Positions 19,123 through 28,401 are shown, counted from the stretch's first letter. The stretch: DNA of 32,113 nucleotides from Bacteroidota bacterium (GCA_029561255.1 JAKQJH010000177.1:1-32113); one strand, 5' to 3'. Program-made: numbers and translations. The notes: generated from the letters alone by a model not told the origin.

Positions 19123-19637
19123 TGAACGGATACACCATACTTTTTTACCTGCTGGCGGCACTGACCCTCAGTTGCGGTATCATGTCCATCGCCACCCGGC
19201 ATATCTTCCGGGCCGCGATCTATTTATTATTTACCCTCATCGGTATTGCGGGTCTCTATTTCTGGCTCTCCTATGAATTCATAGCGGCCGTACAAATTGT
19301 GGTCTATGTGGGCGGAATTGTTGTGTTGATTATTTTCTCCATCTTCCTGACACAGCAGGCCGGGGAAAAATTAACCAGGCAAAAACTGGATCGCAAAATA
19401 TGGGCAGCCCTGGCGATCTTTTGCGGATTCGCATTGACGATGGTGCAGGTATTACACTATCAGTTTCCTTTGTCCAATAACCCTGCTACGGTTACCGTAC
19501 GCCGGATCGGTGAAAAAATGATGAGTATGGAAGCAGGTGGTTATGCCCTGCCGTTTGAAATAATTTCCATGCTGCTGCTGGCAGCCATGGTTGGATGTAT
19601 CGTGATTGCTACACGCAGTAAACCCGAAGTAAAATGA
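19119..19637 (+). CDS. nuoJ: NADH-quinone oxidoreductase subunit J
   Basis: A 172-residue membrane subunit with about five helices. The conserved stretch around FIAAVQIVVYVGGIVVLIIF (third helix) is diagnostic of NuoJ. The start overlaps nuoI by 4 bp, and a second ATG follows immediately, so the true initiator could be at 19122. Its own stop overlaps nuoK by 4 bp, which suggests translational coupling of nuoI-nuoJ-nuoK. Confidence 0.94.
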   Translation: MMNGYTILFYLLAALTLSCGIMSIATRHIFRAAIYLLFTLIGIAGLYFWLSYEFIAAVQIVVYVGGIVVLIIFSIFLTQQAGEKLTRQKLDRKIWAALAIFCGFALTMVQVLHYQFPLSNNPATVTVRRIGEKMMSMEAGGYALPFEIISMLLLAAMVGCIVIATRSKPEVK

Positions 19638-19948
19638 TGGAACCCGGATTATATCATATTTTATTTATCAGCACCGCTTTATTCTTTATCGGGGTATTTG
19701 GTTTCCTGACCCGCAGAAACCTGATCACCATGCTGATGAGTATCGAGCTGATCCTGAACAGCGTGAACCTGAACTTTATCGCCTTTAACAAGTATGTATG
19801 GCCTGAAAAAATGGATGGCCTTTTCTTTACCATATTCATCATCGCTATTGCCGCAGCTGAAGCGGCCGTAGCCATCGCCATTATCATCAATTTGTACCGG
19901 AACAACCAGTCCATTGATGTAAATAATGCTGAAGAATTAAAGTATTAA
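19634..19948 (+). CDS. nuoK: NADH-quinone oxidoreductase subunit K
   Basis: A 104-residue subunit with three transmembrane helices. It has the family motifs GVFGFLTRRNLITMLMSIEL and NSVNLNFIAFN, including the conserved membrane Glu in SIEL, and a second Glu in AIAAAEAAVAIAI, both part of the proton path. Coupled to nuoJ by an ATGA overlap and separated from nuoL by 6 bp. Confidence 0.96.
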   Translation: MMEPGLYHILFISTALFFIGVFGFLTRRNLITMLMSIELILNSVNLNFIAFNKYVWPEKMDGLFFTIFIIAIAAAEAAVAIAIIINLYRNNQSIDVNNAEELKY

Positions 19949-19954
19949 CAGACT

Positions 19955-21949
19955 ATGCCGAACGCAACCAACATAGCACTGATTCCCCTGCTTCCCCTGG
20001 CCGCCTTTGTTCTGCTTGGCTTATTCGGCCGGAAATACCTGAAAAGCAGCGCGGGACTGATTGGCACCGCCCTCCTGCTTGGATCGGCTCTCCTTGCCTT
20101 CTATACCGCTTATGATTATTTCTTTGTGTATGGGAAAGTCGACGGCGTTTACCAGCAGTTTATACCCATGAAATTTACCTGGCTGGCTTTCACCAAGGAA
20201 ATGTCGATTGACATGGGCCTGGTGATCGATCCCATTTCCGTAATGATGCTGGTGGTGGTGACCCTGATTTCACTGATGGTACATATTTACAGTCTGGGTT
20301 ACCTGAAGGGTGAAGAACGATTCTCCACTTATTATGCCTACCTGGGTTTATTTACATTCTCCATGCTCGGACTGGTACTGGCCAGTAATATTTTCCAGAT
20401 CTATATTTTCTGGGAACTGGTTGGATTATCCTCCTTCCTGCTGATTGGTTTCTATTATGATAAACCCAGCGCGGTGGCGGCCAGTAAAAAAGCATTTATT
20501 GTAACCCGTTTTGCCGATCTCGGTTTCCTGATCGGTATCCTGGTACTCTCCTATTGCTCCGGCACTTTTGATTTTCAGACGATGATCAGCCGGCTGACTG
20601 ATCCGGAATCAAATGAAGTCAAAAATGCAGTGGCTTCCACTTTCCTGGGTGCTTCAGCCCTGACCTGGGGTGCAGCCCTTGTATTTATAGGCGGAGCTGG
20701 TAAGAGTGCGATGTTTCCCTTGCATATCTGGTTACCGGATGCCATGGAAGGTCCAACGCCTGTTTCTGCATTAATCCATGCTGCCACCATGGTGGTAGCG
20801 GGTGTATACCTGGTAGCCCGATTATTCCCTGTCTTCTCCGTCACCACCCCCGGTGTGCTGGAAGTGATAGGTTGGGTTGGTGCAATTTCCGCAGTGATTG
20901 CTGCCGTAATCGCCTGTACACAGACGGATATCAAAAGAGTGCTGGCTTATTCCACCATGTCGCAGATAGGTTACATGATGTTTGCACTGGGCGTTTCAAA
21001 ATACGGTGGTGAAGCCGGATTGGGCTATACCGCCTCTATGTTTCACCTGTTTACCCATGCCATGTTCAAAGCCCTGCTCTTCCTCGGTGCGGGTGCAGTC
21101 ATACATTATGTACACAGTAATGAAATGAAAGACATGGGAGGATTACGAAAAAAAATGCCCATTACGCATATCACTTTCCTGGTGGCCTGTCTGGCTATTG
21201 CGGGTGTTCCCCCATTGGCCGGATTCTTCAGCAAAGAAGAAATTCTGTTAGCGGCTTATCACAGTAATACGACAATATACTGGATCGCATTAATTACTTC
21301 AGGACTGACCGCTTTTTATATGTTCCGTTTATACTTCAATATATTCTGGAACAAACCATATGAAGCGCATGGTGAACATCATAGTCATGGCTCCGCCTCC
21401 GCAACTTCAACACAGCATGCTTCGGCGGGCAAAGAAGGTGGCTTTGTTATGATGATGCCCCTTGTACTATTATCTGTAGGTGCCGCCGCCGCTGGTTTTA
21501 TTCCTTTTGGCGAACTGGTCAGCACGGATGGCAAAGCACTTGAATCCCATTTCAGCCTGTCGTTTTCTGCAGCCCCGGTGGCCCTGGGATTGGCTGGTAT
21601 TTTACTGGCGCTTTGGATGTATGCCAAAAACAGCGATAAACCAGCTAAACTGGCGGCTTCACTGGGAGGTTTATACAAAGCAGCGTATCACAAATTTTAC
21701 ATTGACGAATTATACCTGTTTATCACGAAAAAGATATTGTTCAATATCATTGGCCGTGCGGCTGCCTGGTTTGACCGCACCATTGTGGACGGACTGGTCA
21801 ACCTCACGGGTAATACAACCGTATTGGTATCCGAAGGAATCAAAAAAATCCAGTCCGGGAAAGTGCAGCAATATGCGATTATCTTCCTGGGTGGAGTGAT
21901 CCTGCTGGCTGTATTGTTTATTTATGTTTTCAAACCGGTGTATTTCTAA
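19955..21949 (+). CDS. nuoL: NADH-quinone oxidoreductase subunit L (antiporter-like)
   Basis: A 664-residue antiporter-like subunit, the distal proton pump of the membrane arm. The central channel motif GKSAMFPLHIWLPDAMEG, then TPVSALIHAATMVVAGVYL, contains the conserved Lys and His residues. A histidine-rich cytoplasmic loop occurs near residues 470-490 (HGEHHSHGSASATSTQHAS). After it come the long lateral helix region and the final transmembrane helix (AIIFLGGVILLAVLFIYVF). Length is normal for NuoL. Confidence 0.96.
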   Translation: MPNATNIALIPLLPLAAFVLLGLFGRKYLKSSAGLIGTALLLGSALLAFYTAYDYFFVYGKVDGVYQQFIPMKFTWLAFTKEMSIDMGLVIDPISVMMLVVVTLISLMVHIYSLGYLKGEERFSTYYAYLGLFTFSMLGLVLASNIFQIYIFWELVGLSSFLLIGFYYDKPSAVAASKKAFIVTRFADLGFLIGILVLSYCSGTFDFQTMISRLTDPESNEVKNAVASTFLGASALTWGAALVFIGGAGKSAMFPLHIWLPDAMEGPTPVSALIHAATMVVAGVYLVARLFPVFSVTTPGVLEVIGWVGAISAVIAAVIACTQTDIKRVLAYSTMSQIGYMMFALGVSKYGGEAGLGYTASMFHLFTHAMFKALLFLGAGAVIHYVHSNEMKDMGGLRKKMPITHITFLVACLAIAGVPPLAGFFSKEEILLAAYHSNTTIYWIALITSGLTAFYMFRLYFNIFWNKPYEAHGEHHSHGSASATSTQHASAGKEGGFVMMMPLVLLSVGAAAAGFIPFGELVSTDGKALESHFSLSFSAAPVALGLAGILLALWMYAKNSDKPAKLAASLGGLYKAAYHKFYIDELYLFITKKILFNIIGRAAAWFDRTIVDGLVNLTGNTTVLVSEGIKKIQSGKVQQYAIIFLGGVILLAVLFIYVFKPVYF

Positions 21950-21959
21950 ATAAGAATTG

Positions 21960-23438
21960 ATGAACCTTATATTACTTATAGGAGCCCCTTTGTTAACCGC
22001 CCTGGCTGTATTGGCCGCGCGGAACAAAGCACAGGTGAAATGGATTTCACTGGCCGGTTCTTTATTTCAACTCGGATTGGCCGTAGCTTTACTGCTGGCA
22101 TTCCGGCATGAAAGAGCCATAAATAACACGGCCCAGATGCTGTTTGAGCAGCAGCACCTGCTTTTCAAAACGCTGAATATCAGTTTTCACTTTGGCGTGG
22201 ATGGTATTTCAGTCGCCATGATTCTGCTGACAAGCTTTGTAGTGGTTGCCGGAGTGTTGGTTTCCTGGAATGTGGAGAAGATGACCAAGGAATTTTATTT
22301 CCTGCTGCTGCTGCTCGGACTCGGCGCTTATGGTTTCTTCATTTCCCTTGATCTGTTCATTCTCTTCTTCTTTCTGGAAATATCTGTAATACCTAAGTAC
22401 CTGCTGATCGGAATCTGGGGAAGTGGTAAAAAAGAATACAGTGCCAACAAACTGGCCCTGATGCTGATGGGTGGTTCGGCCCTGATACTGGTGGGTATGC
22501 TGGGATTATATTTCCTCGCGGGTAATACATTTGACATCATGACCCTTTCCAAAACAACCATCCCCGCCGAATACCAGCATATTTTATTCCCCCTTTTATT
22601 CCTGGGCTTTGGGGTATTTACCGCTTTATTCCCGTTGCATACCTGGGTACCAGACGGACACTCTTCCGCTCCAACCGCGGGTAGTATGTTCCTCGCCGGT
22701 ATCTCCATGAAACTCGGCGGTTATGGATGTTTACGGGTAGCCACCTACTTATTACCCGAAGGCGCCAAAGAATATGCAACAATCATTATTGTACTATCTG
22801 CCATTGCTATCTTATATGGTGCATTTGCCACGATGATGCAAAAGGACCTGAAATATATCAACGCCTACTCTTCCGTGAGTCACGTTGGATTCAGTCTGTT
22901 AGGAATCGGTATGCTGACGCAAACGGCTATCACCGGGGCCCTGATGCAGATGGTATCACATGGGGTAATGACGGCCCTTTTCTTTGCCGTGATTGGCATG
23001 ATCTACGACCGTACGCATACCCGGATGGTAGGTGAGATGGGAGGCCTGATGAAACAGATGCCCTTTATCAGTACCATCTTCTTTATTGTCGGACTTTGTT
23101 CACTCGGTTTACCCGGGTTGAGCGGCTTTGTGGCAGAGATGACGGTATTTGTAGGTTCCTGGCAGAACCCGGATCTCTTTCACCGGATCGCTACGATAGC
23201 TGCCGCTATGTCCATTGTGGTGACCGCAGTGTATATATTAAGAGCAATTGGCAAAACAATGATGGGGCCCAATACCAACGAAGCACACCTGATCTTAAAG
23301 GATGCTGCATGGAATGAAAAGCTGGCCGCCATATTACTGGTGGGTGGTATTCTCGCCATTGGGATAGCCCCAGGCTGGCTGAATGACCTGCTGCAACCGG
23401 CGGCAGAAGAAATTATGAACCGAATTGCTGGAAAATAA
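21960..23438 (+). CDS. nuoM: NADH-quinone oxidoreductase subunit M (antiporter-like)
   Basis: A 492-residue antiporter-like proton-pumping subunit of the membrane arm. Key motifs include LEISVIPKYLLIGIWG with the conserved membrane Glu, TALFPLHTWVPDGHSSAPTA and GSMFLAGISMKLGGYG with its Lys. The in-frame codon at 21957 is TTG; the ATG at 21960 is the better start. It begins 10 bp after nuoL and ends 11 bp before nuoN. Confidence 0.95.
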   Translation: MNLILLIGAPLLTALAVLAARNKAQVKWISLAGSLFQLGLAVALLLAFRHERAINNTAQMLFEQQHLLFKTLNISFHFGVDGISVAMILLTSFVVVAGVLVSWNVEKMTKEFYFLLLLLGLGAYGFFISLDLFILFFFLEISVIPKYLLIGIWGSGKKEYSANKLALMLMGGSALILVGMLGLYFLAGNTFDIMTLSKTTIPAEYQHILFPLLFLGFGVFTALFPLHTWVPDGHSSAPTAGSMFLAGISMKLGGYGCLRVATYLLPEGAKEYATIIIVLSAIAILYGAFATMMQKDLKYINAYSSVSHVGFSLLGIGMLTQTAITGALMQMVSHGVMTALFFAVIGMIYDRTHTRMVGEMGGLMKQMPFISTIFFIVGLCSLGLPGLSGFVAEMTVFVGSWQNPDLFHRIATIAAAMSIVVTAVYILRAIGKTMMGPNTNEAHLILKDAAWNEKLAAILLVGGILAIGIAPGWLNDLLQPAAEEIMNRIAGK

Positions 23439-23449
23439 AACTGGCTGGA

Positions 23450-24847
23450 ATGAATGAACTGTTCACATTGATGAAATCAGAACTGGTGCTTACCGGCATC
23501 ATTTTCCTTTTACTCTTTATCAAAATCGGTAAAGGGGTGAAGAATGAAACCCTGCTGCCATTGGCACAGGTTTTACTACTGGCTAATTTTGTTTTTGGCT
23601 TTGTCCTGAATACAGAGGGCCGCTTGTTTGGGGACATGTTCTATACCACTCATCTTATTGCCTTCCAGAAAAACATTCTGAACCTTGGGGTATACCTGAT
23701 CACCCTGCTATGTGCGGACTGGCTGAGAAAAACACCACACCTGGCTGAATTTCTCCTCTTGATGCTGTCGGCCCTGTTGGGTATGTTCTTTATGATCTCC
23801 AGTGCCAACCTGCTGATTTTCTACCTGGCGCTTGAACTCGCAACCATTCCTGTTGCGGCGATGGCAAATTTTGATCTGGACAAGAAAAAATCCGCGGAAG
23901 GTGCCATGAAGATGATTCTCTCTTCTGCTTTCTCCTCCGGCATCTTACTCTTTGGAATCTCCCTGATCTATGGCAGTACCGGTTCTATCAGTCTTCCTGA
24001 AATACAGGAACGCCTGGACGGTTCAACCCTGCAGATTCTGGCATTTATATTCTTCTTTACGGCATTTGCCTTCAAATTATCCATGGTTCCCTTCCATTTG
24101 TGGACCGCCGATGTGTATGAAGGTTCACCTATTGCGGTTACTTCATTCCTCTCCGTTATTTCGAAAGGGGCCGTTGCCTTTATTTTCATGACCATGCTCT
24201 TCCGGGTATTTACTCCGATGAAAGAGGTCTGGCAGGTCATGATCATCATTCTTTCTGTCCTGACGATGGTGGTGGGTAATCTTTTTGCGCTCCGTCAGCA
24301 GAATATCAAACGTTTCCTGGCATTTTCTTCCATCGCCCAGGTTGGTTTTATATTACTGGCCCTTAGCAGCGATGATTTCCATATGGGAAGCACTGCCGTC
24401 ATTTATTTTGTGCTGATTTATTTGTTCTCCAATCTTGCCGCATTCGGGGTGGCCAGTGTGATAACCGAAAGAACTGGCAAAGAAAATATTGATGATTATA
24501 AAGGGCTGTATAAAACCAATCCTTTTATGAGCTGGATACTGGCTCTGGCCTTATTCTCCCTGGCTGGTATACCACCCACGGCTGGCTTCTTTGGAAAATT
24601 ATTCCTGATCACGGCCGGCGCTTCCGGTGCGGCTTACTGGTTCATCCTGGTGGCGGCCCTCAATATGATCATTTCCCTGTATTATTACCTGCGGGTGATC
24701 CGGGCGGTATTTATGGATAAGAACGATAATCCGATTGAACCGCTGAAACTGATGGCCCCGGTAAAACTGGGTATGCTTCTTTGCGGTGCCGGTATTGTAC
24801 TAGCCGGATTACTGAGCTGGATCTACGATTACATTCATTCATTATAA
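23450..24847 (+). CDS. nuoN: NADH-quinone oxidoreductase subunit N (antiporter-like)
   Basis: A 465-residue antiporter-like subunit next to NuoK in the membrane arm. Diagnostic segments are LALELATIPVAAMANF with the conserved Glu, FKLSMVPFHLWTADVYEG, then SPIAVTSFLSVISKGAV with its Lys. About 13-14 hydrophobic helices can be counted. It is the last nuo gene; a small proline-rich gene follows 9 bp later and appears to be in the same transcript. Confidence 0.95.
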   Translation: MNELFTLMKSELVLTGIIFLLLFIKIGKGVKNETLLPLAQVLLLANFVFGFVLNTEGRLFGDMFYTTHLIAFQKNILNLGVYLITLLCADWLRKTPHLAEFLLLMLSALLGMFFMISSANLLIFYLALELATIPVAAMANFDLDKKKSAEGAMKMILSSAFSSGILLFGISLIYGSTGSISLPEIQERLDGSTLQILAFIFFFTAFAFKLSMVPFHLWTADVYEGSPIAVTSFLSVISKGAVAFIFMTMLFRVFTPMKEVWQVMIIILSVLTMVVGNLFALRQQNIKRFLAFSSIAQVGFILLALSSDDFHMGSTAVIYFVLIYLFSNLAAFGVASVITERTGKENIDDYKGLYKTNPFMSWILALALFSLAGIPPTAGFFGKLFLITAGASGAAYWFILVAALNMIISLYYYLRVIRAVFMDKNDNPIEPLKLMAPVKLGMLLCGAGIVLAGLLSWIYDYIHSL

Positions 24848-24856
24848 GCACAGTGT

Positions 24857-25246
24857 ATGGCGATCAACAAGAACCATGAATTTGAGGAACTGGATGGCGT
24901 GAAATGCGGCATCGTGGAAAAGAATGTAAGTCCGGAGAGACTCGCTTTTCTAAAACCATTACTGGAATTGAACGGGTTTACGGTAGTGTCTGTCCCCAGC
25001 CCGGCGCCAAAAGCGGCCCCGCCTCCCAAAGTGGCAGAGGGAGAAACAGCGCCCCCTCCTCCGCCACCCCCAACGCCCCCCTCAACATTTACAGTTGGCG
25101 TAACGGATTATACTTTCAATGCCACCAATGCCATTTTCGGCCGGATGCTGAAAACCAAGAATGGACATGTGGTGACCCATGCTTATTGGCTGCAAAAAGA
25201 AGCGGAGAGCCATGAGGAAGTGCCTTACTACGAGTTCAAGGGATAA
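24857..25246 (+). CDS. Hypothetical proline-rich protein at the end of the nuo operon
   Basis: A 129-residue soluble protein I do not recognise. Residues 1-46 form an acidic N-terminal part (EELDGVKCGIVEKNVSPERL, then AFLKPLLELNGFTVV) that could be a small alpha/beta unit. Residues about 47-76 are a proline/alanine linker containing PPPPPPPTPP. Residues 77-129 form a second unit (TFTVGVTDYTFNATNAIFG, ending YYEFKG). There is one cysteine, no signal peptide and no membrane helix. It begins 9 bp after nuoN and is followed by a terminator, so it is co-transcribed with nuo. It may be an accessory or assembly factor, but this rests only on position. Confidence 0.75.
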   Translation: MAINKNHEFEELDGVKCGIVEKNVSPERLAFLKPLLELNGFTVVSVPSPAPKAAPPPKVAEGETAPPPPPPPTPPSTFTVGVTDYTFNATNAIFGRMLKTKNGHVVTHAYWLQKEAESHEEVPYYEFKG

Positions 25247-25268
25247 ATTTTTACCGGATAACTAATTG

Positions 25269-25302
25269 AAAAAGACGAAATAAATACCATTTCGTCTTTT
25301 TT
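25269..25302 (+). terminator. Intrinsic terminator of the nuo operon
   Basis: AAAAAGACGAAA (25269-25280) pairs with TTTCGTCTTTTTT (25290-25302) around a 9-nt loop, with the T-run forming the 3' end. It lies 22 bp after the stop of the proline-rich gene. Confidence 0.82.
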
Positions 25303-25402
25303 CATGTTTGTCATTGATAAGAATCAGTGTTTCCGCTGACCTGTGTCCCCCCCTATTCGGCTGGTTTAGCGCTAACTATGCAAGCACAAAAGCTTATCTA
25401 AT

Positions 25403-28165
25403 ATGGCAACAAAAACAAAAACCGGAAAGTATGTGTACTTCTTCGGCGGCGGCAAGGCCGATGGAAACGAATCAATGAAAAACTTGCTGGGCGGCAAAGG
25501 GGCAAACCTCGCCGAAATGGCAGGACACCCGAACCTTAAATTACCGGTTCCCCCGGGATTTACCGTAACCACAGAGGTTTGTACTTACTACTATGCGAAT
25601 AAAAGAACCTATCCCAAATCCCTGAACGCACAGGTAAAAGAATCCATGGAAAGAATGGAAAAGATCACCGGTAAAAAATTCGGTGATGAAAAAAATCCAT
25701 TATTGTTATCCGTTCGCTCCGGTGCCCGTAAGAGTATGCCCGGCATGATGGAAACCGTATTGAATGTAGGTCTCAACGAAAATACCATAAAAGGCGTGAT
25801 TGCCCAGAGTGGTGATGCCCGTTTTGCCTATGACGCTTACCGTCGCCTGATCATGATGTATGCCGATGTGGTGATGGAAAAAGCCGCCGGTATCGAACCC
25901 AAAGGAGGTAAAGGCATTCGTAAAGTGCTGGATGAAAAACTGGAGCATGTTAAAAAGACGAGAGGATATGCCAGCGATACGGACCTTACTGCTGAAGAAC
26001 TGAAAGAACTCGTTAAAGATTATAAGAAAACCGTTAAGAAAGTACTGGGCACTGAATTCCCTGATGATCCCTGGGAACAAATGTGGGGTGGTGTGGGTGC
26101 CGTATTTGCCAGCTGGAATGGTAAACGTGCCATTGAATACCGTCGTATTGAAAAAATACCACACGAATGGGGAACGGCGGTTAACGTACAGGCCATGGTA
26201 TTCGGTAATATGGGCGAAGGATGCTGCACCGGTGTGGCATTTACCCGTAACCCCGGTAATGGCGAAAACCATTTTTATGGAGAATACCTGATAAATGCGC
26301 AGGGTGAGGATGTGGTGGCCGGTATCCGGACTCCTTCTCCTGTCAATGACTACTCAAAGAATGCACAGAGTGAACATTTCTCCACCCTTGAAGAACTGAT
26401 GCCTGCTCAATACAAAGAGCTATATACCATTCAGCGCAGACTGGAAAAGCACTATCATGATATGCAGGACATTGAGTTTACCATTGAAAAAGGAAAACTC
26501 TATATGCTGCAATGCCGCGTTGGTAAACGGAACGGTGTCGCTGCGGTTCGTATGGCCACTGAAATGGTCAAAGAAAGACTGATTGATGCCAAAACAGCAT
26601 TGATGCGTGTGGGCCCGAATCAGCTGGTTGAATTACTCCTGCCAATGCTGGATCCTAAAGCAGAATTACTGGCTCCTGTTATTGCCAAAGGTCTTCCTGC
26701 CGGTCCTGGTGGTGCCAAAGGCCGCGTGGTCTTCTCTTCTGCTGAAGCAGTAGAATGGGCCTCCAAAGGGGAGAAAGTAATCCTCGTTCGTGAAGAAACT
26801 TCCCCCGAAGATGTGGATGGTATGCATAAAGCACAAGCGATCCTTACCACTAAAGGTGGTATGACGTCTCACGCAGCGCTCGTAGCCCGCGGCTGGGGTA
26901 AATGCTGTATAGTAGGTTGTGGCGATATTGAAATCCATGCGGAAGCCAAAAACTTCCATGCAAAGAATGGTGTGGTGATCAAAGAAGGTGACTGGATCAG
27001 TCTGAATGGTACTAAAGGTGCCGTTTATGAAGGCAGTATGGCCCTGGTGGACATTGATATCGACAAGAACCAGTCCTACAAAGACCTGATGAAACTGGTG
27101 GATAAATTCAAACAGATCGGCGTACGTGCCAATGCAGAGACCCCGCTGGATGCTGTAAACGCCGTTAAATTCGGTGCAGAAGGTATCGGTCTCTTCCGTA
27201 CAGAACACATGTTCTATGGCGAAGGAAGCGAAGAACCCCTGTTCCAACTACGTAAAATGATCGTTAGCAAAACAGAAAAAGAAAGAAGAGAAGCGCTGAA
27301 CGGCCTGTTCAAGTTTGTGAAGAAAGACGTGAAGAATACCCTTTCCGTAATGAAAGGTCATCCCGTAACCATCCGTCTGCTCGACCCACCATTACATGAG
27401 TTTGTTCCCCATGATAAAGAAAAACTCCGCCAGCTGAGCAAAGAACTCGGTATCAGTATGGGTATGCTGAACAGACGTGTACTCGCTTTGCATGAAAATA
27501 ACCCGATGCTGGGTCACCGTGGTGTACGTCTCGGTATCAGTTATCCGGAGATCACAGAGATGCAGGTACGCGCTATTTTCGAAGCAACTGCCGAATTACT
27601 GAAAGCAGGTAAGAAAGCTTTCCCTGAGATCATGGTTCCTGTTACAGTGATTGCTCATGAGCTACGTCACCAGAAAGTGATCGTGGATCAGGTATACAAG
27701 GAAGTATGTGAGAAATTCAAGATGAAGAAGATCCCCTACCTCTATGGTACGATGATCGAAACGCCGCGTGCTGCATTACGGGCTGAATTCATGGCCAATG
27801 TAGCCGACTTCTTCAGCTTTGGTACCAATGACCTCACCCAGATGAGCTTTGGTTTCAGCCGCGATGATATTGGTGGTTTCTTACCAAAATACCTTGACCT
27901 GAAGATCCTTCCCGATGATCCGTTCCAGACCATCGACCAGGAAGGTATCGGCCAGCTGATCAAAGTAGGTACAGAAAGAGGCCGGGTGACCAAACCCAAC
28001 CTCAAAGTAGGTATCTGCGGCGAGCATGGCGGCGATCCCGAAAGCGTGAAATTCTGTCACCGTATCGGTATGAACTATGTAAGCTGTTCTCCGTTCCGTG
28101 TACCAATTGCCCGCCTGGCTGCGGCACAGGCTGCGATTGAAACACCGAGAAAGCAGAAGAAGTAA
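25403..28165 (+). CDS. ppdK: Pyruvate, phosphate dikinase
   Basis: A 920-residue enzyme that interconverts pyruvate, ATP and phosphate with PEP, AMP and pyrophosphate. The ATP-grasp domain has LLGGKGANLAEMA (28-40) and SVRSGARKSMPGMMETVLN (103-121). The swivelling phospho-histidine domain has KGGMTSHAALVARG with His490. The PEP/pyruvate barrel has GIGLFRTEHMFY (594-605), FGTNDLTQMSFGFSRDD (806-822) and Cys873 in GICGEHGGDP, the likely acid/base. Length and order match PPDK, not PEP synthase. It lies alone between the nuo terminator and a hairpin terminator at 28281. A REP-like array begins 2 bp after its stop. Confidence 0.97.
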   Translation: MATKTKTGKYVYFFGGGKADGNESMKNLLGGKGANLAEMAGHPNLKLPVPPGFTVTTEVCTYYYANKRTYPKSLNAQVKESMERMEKITGKKFGDEKNPLLLSVRSGARKSMPGMMETVLNVGLNENTIKGVIAQSGDARFAYDAYRRLIMMYADVVMEKAAGIEPKGGKGIRKVLDEKLEHVKKTRGYASDTDLTAEELKELVKDYKKTVKKVLGTEFPDDPWEQMWGGVGAVFASWNGKRAIEYRRIEKIPHEWGTAVNVQAMVFGNMGEGCCTGVAFTRNPGNGENHFYGEYLINAQGEDVVAGIRTPSPVNDYSKNAQSEHFSTLEELMPAQYKELYTIQRRLEKHYHDMQDIEFTIEKGKLYMLQCRVGKRNGVAAVRMATEMVKERLIDAKTALMRVGPNQLVELLLPMLDPKAELLAPVIAKGLPAGPGGAKGRVVFSSAEAVEWASKGEKVILVREETSPEDVDGMHKAQAILTTKGGMTSHAALVARGWGKCCIVGCGDIEIHAEAKNFHAKNGVVIKEGDWISLNGTKGAVYEGSMALVDIDIDKNQSYKDLMKLVDKFKQIGVRANAETPLDAVNAVKFGAEGIGLFRTEHMFYGEGSEEPLFQLRKMIVSKTEKERREALNGLFKFVKKDVKNTLSVMKGHPVTIRLLDPPLHEFVPHDKEKLRQLSKELGISMGMLNRRVLALHENNPMLGHRGVRLGISYPEITEMQVRAIFEATAELLKAGKKAFPEIMVPVTVIAHELRHQKVIVDQVYKEVCEKFKMKKIPYLYGTMIETPRAALRAEFMANVADFFSFGTNDLTQMSFGFSRDDIGGFLPKYLDLKILPDDPFQTIDQEGIGQLIKVGTERGRVTKPNLKVGICGEHGGDPESVKFCHRIGMNYVSCSPFRVPIARLAAAQAAIETPRKQKK

Positions 28166-28166
28166 G

Positions 28167-28248
28167 CTTGTTGGTGATAACACCAACAAGATGCAGCAGC
28201 TGGTGATAACACCAACAAGATGCAGCAGCTGGTGATAACACCAACAAG
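28167..28248. repeat. REP-like array A: three 29-bp units with GTTGGTG palindrome
   Basis: Copy 1 (28167-28190) is a perfect palindrome with 10-bp arms CTTGTTGGTG and CACCAACAAG around ATAA. Copies 2 (28200-28219) and 3 (28229-28248) have the same core, but the left outer arm is replaced by CAGC and is no longer fully complementary. The spacer is ATGCAGCAG each time, and the period is exactly 29 bp. The array starts one base after the ppdK stop and lies in its 3' untranslated region, before the terminator. Confidence 0.9.
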
Positions 28249-28280
28249 ATGCAGTTTTCTCACTCACTATAATCCGATAG

Positions 28281-28314
28281 AAACCCTCTCAAGTCTTTGA
28301 GAGGGTTTCGTTTT
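28281..28314 (+). terminator. Intrinsic terminator of ppdK
   Basis: AAACCCTCTCAA (28281-28292) and TTGAGAGGGTTT (28297-28308) form a 12-bp stem with loop GTCT, followed by CGTTTT. The T-rich tail is also the left arm of the next REP-like palindrome. Confidence 0.82.
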
Positions 28315-28338
28315 GTTGGTGTTATCACCAACAAAACG
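28309..28338. repeat. REP-like palindrome with 13-bp arms
   Basis: Arms CGTTTTGTTGGTG (28309-28321) and CACCAACAAAACG (28326-28338) are exact complements around TTAT. The core is the same as in array A, but the loop is the complement (TTAT against ATAA) and the outer arm is different. Confidence 0.85.
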
Positions 28339-28339
28339 G

Positions 28340-28358
28340 TTGGTGATATAACCAGCAA
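28340..28358. repeat. Degenerate REP-like copy
   Basis: TTGGTGATATAACCAGCAA resembles the core with several changes in the right arm. It follows the perfect palindrome at 28309-28338 directly. Confidence 0.5.
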
Positions 28359-28377
28359 TCACACCTATAAGCGCTGG

Positions 28378-28401
28378 ATCGTTGGTGAGAACACCAACGA
28401 T
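28378..28401. repeat. REP-like palindrome with arms ATCGTTGGTG / CACCAACGAT
   Basis: A perfect 10-bp stem with loop AGAA (28388-28391). A further degenerate half copy, with CCAA (28439-28442) and TTGG (28447-28450), lies 40 bp downstream. These elements fill most of the 375 bp between ppdK and the transposase gene; nothing else coding was found there. Confidence 0.82.

Noticed and set aside
28167-28248. CRISPR array (29-bp period, palindromic repeats)
   Set aside because: The units are contiguous with a constant 9-bp linker and no variable spacers; no cas genes are nearby. The same applies to 30020-30099.
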